Under the pieces are notes generated by a model, which was given only the letters and a program-made list of their open reading frames with translations, did no database searches and was not told the origin of the DNA. Made by a program: the position numbers and the translations under genes. From Bog-473 sp963701955 (lineage in GTDB: Bacteria > Actinomycetota > Acidimicrobiia > Acidimicrobiales > RAAP-2), in assembly GCA_963701955.1 (NCBI GenBank), contig OY969694.1:1612001-1676000 (forward strand): a stretch of 64,000 nucleotides of DNA. The letters run 5' to 3'. Position 1 is the first letter of the stretch. Every line of letters begins with the position of its first letter. This document shows positions 7,948-15,144 of the stretch, piece after piece.

Positions 7948-9117
7948 TCAGGGGCGCAGCTGACGCACCACCGCCGGCACCGTCTCGAGCGCACGGTCCA
8001 CGTCTGCGTCGGTGGTGCCCGAACCGAGCGTGAACCTCAGCGCGCCGGCAGCGAGCTCGAGGGCCACGCCCATGGCGGCGAGCACGTGGCTGGGTTCGAG
8101 CGCTCCGCTGGAACAGGACGACCCGCCCGAGACACACACCCCCACGCGGCCGAGCGCGAGCAGCAGCTCCTCTCGCTCGACTCCGGGCACACACACGTGG
8201 AGATGTCCCGGGAGGACGGGCGTGCCGTGGGGCACGGTGAGCGAGAGGTCGTCCACCGCGGCGAGCAGGCCTTTGGCCAGGCGGTCGCGCAGCGCGGACA
8301 CCCGCGCCCCCGCCGCCTCACGCTCGGCAGACACCAGGCCGACGGCTGAGGCCAGCCCGACGGCACCGGCCACGTCGGGCGTGCCGCTGCGCCGCTCGCG
8401 CTCCTGGCCGCCCCCGTGCTGACGCGCCTCGAGGGCGGCCCGTGGCCCAACGGCCAGCGCGCCAACGCCGACAGGTCCGCCGAGCTTGTGTGCGCTCAGA
8501 GAGACCAGGTCGACACCGGCGGTCGATTCGGCCAGGTCGACGTACGGCGCCGCCTGGACGGCGTCGGTGAAGACCACGGCGTCGGGCGCCCACCGCCGGG
8601 TGGCCTCGACGACCGACTGGAGTGGCTGGAGAACACCCGTCTCGTTGTTGGCCGCCATGACCGCGACCAGCACAACCCGTGAGGACAGAGCTCTCGCCAG
8701 CGCCTCGAGCTCGAGGACGCCCGAGCGGCCGACAGGAAGCTCCCGTACATCGACGCCGGCGAGCGTGGCCGCCCGGGCCGATTCGCGCACCGCGGGGTGC
8801 TCCGTGGCTGACGTCAGGAGGACGACCTCGCCCCGCTGGCGGAGTGCCACGGCAGCCGTCCCCAGGACGGCCAGATTCGCCGACTCGGTGCCCCCGGAAG
8901 TGAAGACGATCTCGCCCGGCTCGCGGCCCAGAAAGGCGGCCACCTGGTCTCGAGCTTCTTCGAGCAGCCGCTTGGCCCGCTGCGCCGGTGGATGGCTGCC
9001 CGTCGGGTTGCCCAACGGCTCGGCGCGCACGGCCGCCATGGCGGCGGCCACCTCGGGCCGGAGCGGGGCGGTGGCGGCGTAGTCGAGGTAGGTCGGAGCG
9101 CTCACCACCGCCGGCAT
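7948..9117 (-). CDS. Cysteine desulfurase (NifS/IscS family)
   Basis: PLP enzyme releasing sulfur from cysteine as a protein persulfide for tRNA thiolation and Fe-S assembly. 389 residues from ATG 9117 (an adjacent GTG at 9120 is also possible). TYLDYAATAPLRP at the N-terminus, ATEHPAV with the PLP-stacking histidine, SLSAHKLGGP with the PLP lysine near 212, and the active-site loop SSCSSGALEPSHVL with the catalytic cysteine near 338. Actinobacteria often keep this gene directly upstream of mnmA; here both are on the same strand but separated by about 5 kb of other genes. It directly follows gabD1. Confidence 0.93.
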   Translation of the reverse strand: MPAVVSAPTYLDYAATAPLRPEVAAAMAAVRAEPLGNPTGSHPPAQRAKRLLEEARDQVAAFLGREPGEIVFTSGGTESANLAVLGTAAVALRQRGEVVLLTSATEHPAVRESARAATLAGVDVRELPVGRSGVLELEALARALSSRVVLVAVMAANNETGVLQPLQSVVEATRRWAPDAVVFTDAVQAAPYVDLAESTAGVDLVSLSAHKLGGPVGVGALAVGPRAALEARQHGGGQERERRSGTPDVAGAVGLASAVGLVSAEREAAGARVSALRDRLAKGLLAAVDDLSLTVPHGTPVLPGHLHVCVPGVEREELLLALGRVGVCVSGGSSCSSGALEPSHVLAAMGVALELAAGALRFTLGSGTTDADVDRALETVPAVVRQLRP

Positions 9118-9120
9118 CAC

Positions 9121-10485
9121 TCAGGCGACGTACACGGTCTTGGCGTTGGTGAACTCCTTCAGGCCGAGCTCGGAGAGCTCCCGCCCGAATCCGGACCGCT
9201 TGATACCCCCGAAGGGCAGCTCGGGCATGGAGGACACCATGGCGTTGACGAAGACGGCGCCGGCTTCGATCTCCTCGATGCACCGCTCCATCTCGTCGTC
9301 GTCGTCCGTCCACACGCTGGACCCCAGACCGAAGGTGGTGGCGTTGGCCACCTCGATCGCCGCACTGAGGTCGGGCACCGTGATGACCATGGCCACCGGC
9401 CCGAAGATCTCCTCACGGGCGATGGGCATGTCCGACGTCACACCCGTGAGCACGGTGGGAGCGAACCACCAGCCGTCTCCGTCGGGGAGCTTGGCGCCGG
9501 CGTGCACCGTGGCACCCTGGGACCGGGCGGCCTCGACCTGGCCGCGCAACTCCTCGCGCTGGGCCTCGCTCACGATCGGCCCGACGGCGGTTGCCGGGTC
9601 GAAGGGGTCCCCCACGACCAGCGCGTCCATGGCCGCGGTGAAGCGGGGCACGAATTCGTCGGCCACGCCACCCACGACGATGAACCGCTTGGCCGCGATG
9701 CACGATTGTCCGTTGTTCTGCACGCGGGCGTTCACCGCGGTCCGCACGCAGGCACCAAGATCGGCTGAGGGAAGCACGATGAAGGGATCGGAGCCTCCCA
9801 GCTCGAGCACGCTCTTCTTCAGAGCATGCCCGGCCGCCGACGCCACCGACATACCGGCCGGCTCGCTGCCCGTGATGGTGACCGCGGCCACCCGCGGATC
9901 CTCAATGAGCGCGGCCACCCGCTTGGACTCGACAAAGAGGTTGGTGAACGCGCCCTCGGGGAGCCCGGCCCGCCGGAAGAGGTCCTCGATCGCCTGCGCG
10001 GTCTGCGGCACGTTCGAGGCGTGCTTCAACAAGCCGACGTTGCCCACCATGAGGGCCGGAGCCGCGAAGCGGATCACCTGCCACAGCGGGAAGTTCCATG
10101 GCATCACGGCGAGCACCGCTCCGAGGGGCTGATAACGCACGAACGAGCGCGTGGCCGACGAGGAGATGGGCTGGTCTGCGAGGAGCCCCTCGGCATGCTC
10201 GGCGAACCAGCGCAGGGCCACCGCCGACTTGGAGACCTCGGCCTTGGCGGCGGCAAAGGTCTTGCCCATCTCGGTGGTGAGGATGCGGGCCACGTCGGGC
10301 ACCTCCGCCTCGAGCAGTTCGGCCGCGGTGACCAGGTGGCGGGTCCGCTCGGGGTAGGTGGTCGTCCGGTACTCGTCGAAGGCTGCCACAGCCCGGTCGA
10401 GCAGGGCGTCGACCTCCTGGGGCGTATGCGCGGGGAACTCCTTCTCGACCTGTCCGGTCGCAGGGTTGGTGGTGATGAAAGGCAT
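9121..10485 (-). CDS. gabD1: Succinate-semialdehyde dehydrogenase, GabD1 type
   Basis: Oxidises succinic semialdehyde to succinate with NAD(P)+, the last step of GABA and putrescine breakdown. 454 residues from ATG 10485 (MPFITTNPATGQVEKEF); the longer upstream frame overlaps the acyl-CoA synthetase gene and is discarded. Motifs: AVMPWNFPLWQVIRFAAPAL, LKHASNVPQ, LELGGSDPFIV (catalytic Glu near 232), RVQNNGQSCIAAKRF (catalytic Cys near 266), and ELPFGGIKRSGFGREL. These blocks match the mycobacterial GabD1 subgroup from memory. It lies 10 bp after the acyl-CoA synthetase stop and directly before the cysteine desulfurase. The putrescine/GABA cluster at 23-29 kb could supply its substrate. Confidence 0.9.
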   Translation of the reverse strand: MPFITTNPATGQVEKEFPAHTPQEVDALLDRAVAAFDEYRTTTYPERTRHLVTAAELLEAEVPDVARILTTEMGKTFAAAKAEVSKSAVALRWFAEHAEGLLADQPISSSATRSFVRYQPLGAVLAVMPWNFPLWQVIRFAAPALMVGNVGLLKHASNVPQTAQAIEDLFRRAGLPEGAFTNLFVESKRVAALIEDPRVAAVTITGSEPAGMSVASAAGHALKKSVLELGGSDPFIVLPSADLGACVRTAVNARVQNNGQSCIAAKRFIVVGGVADEFVPRFTAAMDALVVGDPFDPATAVGPIVSEAQREELRGQVEAARSQGATVHAGAKLPDGDGWWFAPTVLTGVTSDMPIAREEIFGPVAMVITVPDLSAAIEVANATTFGLGSSVWTDDDDEMERCIEEIEAGAVFVNAMVSSMPELPFGGIKRSGFGRELSELGLKEFTNAKTVYVA

Positions 10486-10495
10486 GGGTGCAGTC

Positions 10496-11965
10496 TTACC
10501 CGGCGCCGCCGGCGCCTGGCGCGGGCTCGGGTCCCCGGTCCAGGCCGAGGTGCGCCGGCACTGCACGGCGCATCAGCTTTCCGGTGGCGGTGTGCGGGAG
10601 ATCCACGGCGGCGACGTAGGTCTTGGGACGCTTGTACGGCGCAAGGCGGGCCGACGCGACCGCCCGCAGGGCCTCCTCGGCCTCTGCCCGGCGGGCGGCA
10701 GGACCCTCGACGACGTAGGCCACGCAGACCCGCTGGCCCCACTCCTCGTCGGGCAGACCGAACACCGCCACCTCGCTGACCCCGGCCACGACTGTCAGCA
10801 CGTTCTCCACCTCCGCCGGATACACGTTGACACCACCGCTGATGATGAGATCGTGCCGGCGGCCGGTGAGGTACAGGTAGCCGTCGTCGTTCAGCCGGCC
10901 CAGGTCGCCCACCGTGCAGGCGCCATGGTCCCAGGCGGCCTTCGTGGCCACCGGGTCGCGCCAATAGCTGAAGCGGGCGAAATCGGGCATGTCGCACCAG
11001 ATCGTCCCGGTCCCGTCATCCTCCCCGCCCGTCCCGTCCTCTCCCCGGGTCGCACGGGTGGCCAGGCGCCGCCCAGGTCGGGCCCGGCCGACCGTGCCGG
11101 GGTGCGCGAGCCACTCCTCGGGGGGACAGACGGTGAACTGCCCCTCGGTGGAGCCGTAGAACTCCCAGAGCGCACCCGCCCGCACCCGTTCGAACGCGGC
11201 CCGCTTGAGCGCTTCCGGGCAGGGCGCCCCGGCATGGGCCAAGAAACGGAGCGAGTCGAAGATCTCGCCCGTCCCGAGCTCCCGACTGCCCAAGATCCGC
11301 CGCAGGTGGGTCGGCACCAGGAACGCCGTCGTGGGCCGGTGTTGGCGCAACACATCGAGCGCGGTGGCCGCATCGAAGCGGCTCAGGATGGCCAGCGACC
11401 CGCCCGAGAGGAGGGTACCCGTCGAGAAGCGCACCGACACCGTGTGGTACATGGGCGAGCACACCATGTGGAGATCGCCGGGATCGAAGTGCCAGACCGA
11501 TGCCTCGTCCTCGAACACGGCCCGCGCCGTCCACTCGTCCCACAACCCGGTGGTCACCCCTTTGGGCCGCCCCGTGGTGCCCGAGGTGTAGTGCATCGGC
11601 CGGGTCAGCGGATACTGAGCCAACTCGGCGGCCGGACCCTCGCCGAGCCCGGCCAACTCCGCATCGGAGAACACGCGCACGGCCGGCTGAGCGTCCTCGG
11701 CCAACAGGTCCCGCTCGGTCGGGGTGAGCGTGGCGTTGAGGAGCACCGGGACGAGCCCGACCCGGGCTGCTCCGAGCACGGCACAGATGAGGTCGGCCGA
11801 GGAACCCAGCGCGAAGGCCACCCGGTCTCCGCTCTGACACCCCCGGGCCAGCAGTGCGCCGGCGGCCCGCCGCTGGCGGGCCTCGGCGTCGGCCGCATGG
11901 AGGATCTCGACCGTCGGCGGCGTGATCGCTCTCACCGGCGCAGCGTACGCGGGGCGTGCCACCAT
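10496..11965 (-). CDS. AMP-dependent acyl-CoA synthetase/ligase
   Basis: Activates a carboxylic acid as the acyl-adenylate and then the CoA thioester. 489 residues from ATG 11965; a GTG at 11935 would give 479. ANL-superfamily motifs are complete: MHYTSGTTGRPKG (P-loop), FYGSTEG (A5), YLTGRRHDLIISGG (A8 hinge) and HTATGKLMRR (A10, catalytic Lys). The N-terminal domain is shorter than in typical FadD proteins. It is divergent from the sirtuin gene, with the two start codons only 8 bp apart, so any promoters must lie inside the opposite coding sequences. Confidence 0.88.
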   Translation of the reverse strand: MVARPAYAAPVRAITPPTVEILHAADAEARQRRAAGALLARGCQSGDRVAFALGSSADLICAVLGAARVGLVPVLLNATLTPTERDLLAEDAQPAVRVFSDAELAGLGEGPAAELAQYPLTRPMHYTSGTTGRPKGVTTGLWDEWTARAVFEDEASVWHFDPGDLHMVCSPMYHTVSVRFSTGTLLSGGSLAILSRFDAATALDVLRQHRPTTAFLVPTHLRRILGSRELGTGEIFDSLRFLAHAGAPCPEALKRAAFERVRAGALWEFYGSTEGQFTVCPPEEWLAHPGTVGRARPGRRLATRATRGEDGTGGEDDGTGTIWCDMPDFARFSYWRDPVATKAAWDHGACTVGDLGRLNDDGYLYLTGRRHDLIISGGVNVYPAEVENVLTVVAGVSEVAVFGLPDEEWGQRVCVAYVVEGPAARRAEAEEALRAVASARLAPYKRPKTYVAAVDLPHTATGKLMRRAVPAHLGLDRGPEPAPGAGGAG

Positions 11966-11973
11966 GACCGTTC

Positions 11974-12777
11974 GTGGAGCTCGACCCAGCAGTGGCCCGC
12001 GCCCGCGCCCTGGTGGAGCAGGCACGGCGCGTCGTGGTGCTGACCGGGGCGGGGATCTCGACCGACTCGGGCATCCCCGACTTCAGAGGTCCCCAGGGGG
12101 TCTGGACCAAGGATCCCGCGGCCGAGCGGCTGTCCACGCTCGACGCGTACATGGCCGACGCCGAGGTACGCAGACGGGCGTGGCGCACCCGGCTCAACTC
12201 TCCCGTCTCGACGTGCGATCCGAACCCCGGCCACCGGGCCCTGGTGGACCTCGAGCGCGCCGGGCGACTCGACACCGTGGTGACCCAAAACATCGACGGG
12301 TTGCACCAGAAGGCCGGTACGGATCCTGCACGTGTGGTGGAGATCCACGGGACCGCGCTCGAGGTGGTGTGCCTTCGCTGTGGTGATCGTCAGCCGGCCG
12401 AGCCGGTGCACGAGCGGGTGCGCTGCGGCGACGAGGACCCGGCGTGCCTGGCCGGGGAGCCCGGTGGCGTGCCGTGCGGCGGGATCCTCAAGTCGGCCAC
12501 CATCAGCTTCGGCCAGAGCCTGGTTGCCGAAGACCTGGCGCGGTCCGAGCGCGCGGTCGAGACGTGCGACCTCCTGCTTGCCGTGGGGTCGACCCTGGCC
12601 GTCTACCCCGCCGCGGGGCTCGTCCCCCTCGCCGGGCGCTGTGGGGCCGTGGTGGTCATCGTCAACGGCGGCCCGACCGAGATGGAGGCGCTGGCCGACG
12701 TGGTGGTGCGCGGGTCGATCAGCGAGCGTCTCCCGGCGATCGTGGCCGGCTTGCCGCCTATCGCCGCTCGGTCTTGA
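11974..12777 (+). CDS. Sir2-family NAD-dependent protein deacylase
   Basis: 267 residues. The NAD-binding motif GAGIS is at residues 25-29, followed by GIPDFRGPQGVW. TQNIDGLH is near 105, and the catalytic histidine is in VEIHGT near 126. The zinc module has CLRCGD, then further cysteines up to PCGGILK, with a spacing wider than the usual CxxC-CxxC. C-terminal VGSTLAVYPAAGL and IVNGGPTE complete the Rossmann fold. A possible physiological target is the adjacent acyl-CoA synthetase, since ANL enzymes are classic lysine-deacylation targets of sirtuins; the divergent pairing fits but is not proof. The start is GTG 11974. Confidence 0.92.
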   Translation: MELDPAVARARALVEQARRVVVLTGAGISTDSGIPDFRGPQGVWTKDPAAERLSTLDAYMADAEVRRRAWRTRLNSPVSTCDPNPGHRALVDLERAGRLDTVVTQNIDGLHQKAGTDPARVVEIHGTALEVVCLRCGDRQPAEPVHERVRCGDEDPACLAGEPGGVPCGGILKSATISFGQSLVAEDLARSERAVETCDLLLAVGSTLAVYPAAGLVPLAGRCGAVVVIVNGGPTEMEALADVVVRGSISERLPAIVAGLPPIAARS

Positions 12778-12901
12778 TCCCCCCACCCTTCGCCTTGCGG
12801 CGGGGTTTGAGCGCAAACCACCAGATGCTGGCGATCGTTCCCAGCGTCACGGCGGCGGCCGCAACCGGCTTGACCACCTTGCGCGCACCGTTCTCGGCCA
12901 T
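12758..12901 (-). CDS. Small single-pass membrane protein (47 aa)
   Basis: The ATG at 12901 opens a frame of 47 residues ending TAG at 12758-12760. Basic N-terminus (MAENGARKVVKP), one hydrophobic segment about residues 12-30 (VAAAAVTLGTIASIWWFAL), then a strongly basic tail (KPRRKAKGGG). Its last 20 bases overlap the end of the sirtuin gene tail to tail. The clean positive-inside layout and actinobacterial codon use argue for a real gene; function unknown. Confidence 0.55.
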   Translation of the reverse strand: MAENGARKVVKPVAAAAVTLGTIASIWWFALKPRRKAKGGGIKTERR

Positions 12902-12993
12902 GGGGGCAGACCTTACCCGCCGAGACCTGCCGACCGTGGACGAAACGGCTGATCAGCAGGTCGGGGATCCGGCGCCGGTAAGGTCGACCGGTC

Positions 12994-13875
12994 ATGCTGC
13001 GCTCACAACTCTGCTCGGCCGAATCCCTACGCTCGCCGGAACTACGCGCCTGGGCGGAGCGACTTCGCCCGATGTGGGCGAGCAACGAGAGCGACCGGCG
13101 CGAGCTCATGCTCCACCGGAAGATGTGGGAGTGGCTGTTCATCGCCGAGGCGCTCCGGGAGCGCGGCATGCTCATACCCGATTCCGTCGGTCTCGGCTTC
13201 GGGGTCGGACACGAGCCGCTGGTGGCCCTCTTCGCCGCCGCGGGCTGCGACGTGGTCGCCACCGATCAGCCGGCTGAGCAGGCGGTGGCGTCCGGCTGGA
13301 CGGAATCGGACACCGAGTGGGCGCGGGGGCTCGAGAGCCTGCCGACATTCGGGTTGTGCTCGGCCGAGGAGATGACCCGACGGGTGCGGTTCCGCGCCGT
13401 CGACATGAACGCCATTCCGGCCGACCTGCGCGGCTTCGACTTCACCTGGTCGTCGTGCGCTCTCGAGCACCTCGGAACGCTCGGACTGGGCATGGACTTC
13501 GTGCTGTCGCAGATGGAGTGCCTGCGTCCCGGAGGGATGGCCGTCCACACGACGGAATACCTCGTGTCGTCCGGATCGGAGCAGGACGCCACGGTCGAAC
13601 GGGGCGGGACGGTGTTCTACCGCCGGCGCGACATCGAGCAGCTGGTCCGGCGCCTGCGACACCATGGTCACGCCATTGACGTCGACTTCACCGAGGGCTC
13701 GACTCCCGACGATCTGCACGTCGATGTGCCGCCCTACACCGATGTGCACCTTCGCACCCGGCTGGGCGGCTACGTCACGACGTCCCTGGCTCTCATCATC
13801 ACCAAGTCGCTGTCGCGCCGGCGGCGGTGGTGGTCCCTCAGTCCGCCTGGGACGCCTCGGCCTCGATCTCAATGA
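12994..13875 (+). CDS. Class I SAM-dependent methyltransferase
   Basis: 293 residues. A Rossmann-type SAM site is seen as LGFGVGHEPLVALFAAAG with the acidic ribose-binding residue in VVATDQP just after it. Then RAVDMNAIP, FDFTWSSCALEHLGTLG (motif II region) and CLRPGGMAVHTTEY. The pattern resembles methyltransferases associated with polysaccharide and glycan biosynthesis, but no glycosyltransferase is near. The last 13 codons overlap the convergent yceI gene. The substrate is unknown. Confidence 0.75.
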   Translation: MLRSQLCSAESLRSPELRAWAERLRPMWASNESDRRELMLHRKMWEWLFIAEALRERGMLIPDSVGLGFGVGHEPLVALFAAAGCDVVATDQPAEQAVASGWTESDTEWARGLESLPTFGLCSAEEMTRRVRFRAVDMNAIPADLRGFDFTWSSCALEHLGTLGLGMDFVLSQMECLRPGGMAVHTTEYLVSSGSEQDATVERGGTVFYRRRDIEQLVRRLRHHGHAIDVDFTEGSTPDDLHVDVPPYTDVHLRTRLGGYVTTSLALIITKSLSRRRRWWSLSPPGTPRPRSQ

Positions 13876-14401
13876 CGACCTTGTTTCCGACCACCACGCT
13901 GCCGTCGAGGAGCGCGTGGTTGAAGCTCACGCCGAAGTCGCGCCGGTCGATGGTGGTGCTGGCGGAGAAGGCCACCACGGTCTTGCCCTCCTGCATGGAG
14001 GGGCCCTCGCCCAGGAACTCGAGGTCGAAGTCGACCGACTTGGTCACGCCGCGGATGGTCAGGTCCCCGGTCAGGACCCAACGCGAGTCGTCCACCCGCT
14101 TCAGCTCGGTGCTCTTCAGCGTCAGCGTGGGGTGGTTCGGCACATCGAGGAAGTCGTTGGTCCGCAGATGGTCGTCGCGCTGGGACTGATTGGTGTGGAT
14201 GCTGGCCGCCTGAACGACCGCCTCGAGCGACGAGTCCTCGGGGTTCTCCGCCACGGTGAAGTTTCCGGCGACCTCGGTGAAGCGGCCCCGGACTTTGGTG
14301 CCGACGAGGTGCCGGGCGACGAAGCCCACCTCGGTGTGGGCCGGGTCCACCACATAGGTGCCGGTCCTGGGCAGGGTTGCGGTGTCGTGTGTGACGGTCA
14401 T
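13838..14401 (-). CDS. YceI-family lipid-binding protein
   Basis: 187 residues forming the lipocalin-like YceI barrel: TYVVDPAHTEVGFVARHL, a KVRGRF strand, NQSQRDDHLRTNDFLDV, TLTLKSTELKR, LTIRGVTKSVDFDLEF and RRDFGVSFNHALLDG. Family members bind isoprenoid chains and are often induced by acid, solvent or oxidative stress. No signal peptide is present, so it is cytoplasmic. ATG 14401 is preferred over the GTG at 14404. It faces the marR gene with an overlapping strong promoter, so it is very likely the regulator's target. Confidence 0.9.
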   Translation of the reverse strand: MTVTHDTATLPRTGTYVVDPAHTEVGFVARHLVGTKVRGRFTEVAGNFTVAENPEDSSLEAVVQAASIHTNQSQRDDHLRTNDFLDVPNHPTLTLKSTELKRVDDSRWVLTGDLTIRGVTKSVDFDLEFLGEGPSMQEGKTVVAFSASTTIDRRDFGVSFNHALLDGSVVVGNKVVIEIEAEASQAD

Positions 14402-14484
14402 CACGGTGCTCCCATCGTGTGTCGAGCTCGGGTAGTCGGATCCGGTTCGGTGTGACCGAGTTCCGGGTTCATCCGGCTATTTGA

Positions 14485-14514
14485 TTGATTCAACGCTTTC
14501 TGATCAGATAATAT
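14485..14514 (+). promoter_or_regulatory. Predicted marR promoter
   Basis: -35 TTGATT (14485-14490), 18-nt spacer, -10 TAATAT (14509-14514). It overlaps the opposite promoter through the same palindrome, giving one control point for both genes. Confidence 0.6.
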
Positions 14515-14518
14515 CTGA
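14504..14518. promoter_or_regulatory. MarR operator candidate
   Basis: Perfect dyad TCAGATA-A-TATCTGA. It covers the -10 elements of both divergent promoters. This is the size and symmetry expected for a winged-helix MarR dimer, and the placement implies repression by blocking RNA polymerase. Confidence 0.65.
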
Positions 14519-14537
14519 GTCAGAAGATACTTGTCAA
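14508..14537 (-). promoter_or_regulatory. Predicted yceI promoter
   Basis: On the minus strand a perfect -35 TTGACA (14537-14532) is followed by an 18-nt spacer and -10 TATTAT (14513-14508). The -10 falls inside the palindrome at 14504-14518. Confidence 0.7.
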
Positions 14538-14586
14538 TCAGCGAAACTGGGAGGGTGGGGGCTTTTCGGGAGAGACTGAGGGCATC

Positions 14587-15129
14587 ATGGGGGACACCAG
14601 CGACATGGGGATCACCACGGCGACAGTGCGAGGGACAGCCGAGGAGCTGCTCGGCGCGGCCCCCGGGAGCGGCAGCTGCGGCGTCCTGGGGCAGATGGAC
14701 GACGAGCGGATCAGGCTGATGGGCCTCATCGTGCGCACCCACCGGCGTCTGTCCGACGTGCTCGGACGGGAGCTCGAACAGTCAGTCGGGATACCCCTCG
14801 TCTACTTCGACGTCCTGATCCACGTGGCCGCGGGCCCGGAGGGGCGCCTGACCATGAGCCGGCTCAGTGCCGACATCGCCCTGACATCCGGTGGGGTGAC
14901 CCGCCTGGTCGATCGCATGGTCGAGGCCGGACTCGTCTCACGCGAGAATTGCCCGAGCGATCGTCGCAGCATCCACGTCGTGCTCACCCCCGAGGGGCGT
15001 CGCGTCCTCGAACGTGCGATCGCGGCGCACGTGGACGGGATCGAACGCCATTTGGTGGCCCACCTCGACGAAGGCGATCGGGCGGCGCTCGCATCGACCC
15101 TCTCCAAGGTGCTCGACGCCGGCTGCTGA
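14587..15129 (+). CDS. MarR-family transcriptional regulator
   Basis: 180 residues. The winged helix-turn-helix is about residues 85-135 (LTMSRLSADIALTSGGVTRL for the recognition helix, VSRENCPSDRRSIHVVLTPEG for the wing), with dimerisation helices at both ends. ATG 14587 is used; an in-frame ATG at 14698 (MDDERIRLM) would remove a poorly conserved head and is a fair alternative. It is divergent from yceI with a shared operator on its own promoter, so autoregulation and control of yceI are inferred. A ligand such as a phenolic or fatty acid is typical for the family but not deducible. Confidence 0.9.
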   Translation: MGDTSDMGITTATVRGTAEELLGAAPGSGSCGVLGQMDDERIRLMGLIVRTHRRLSDVLGRELEQSVGIPLVYFDVLIHVAAGPEGRLTMSRLSADIALTSGGVTRLVDRMVEAGLVSRENCPSDRRSIHVVLTPEGRRVLERAIAAHVDGIERHLVAHLDEGDRAALASTLSKVLDAGC

Positions 15130-15144
15130 GGTTCGGGCCTCAGC
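15125..15144. terminator. Hairpin between convergent marR and ileS
   Basis: GCTGAGG-TTCGGG-CCTCAGC: a 7-bp stem with a 6-nt loop. It overlaps the end of marR (stop ends 15129) and the end of ileS (stop begins 15140), and can work in both directions. Confidence 0.5.

Noticed and set aside
7017..7994. A 325-codon minus-strand frame rich in Val/Gly repeats
   Set aside because: It is the mirror image of the ACG-rich repeat coding for poly-Thr on the plus strand; it has no conserved domain and spans the terminator region.
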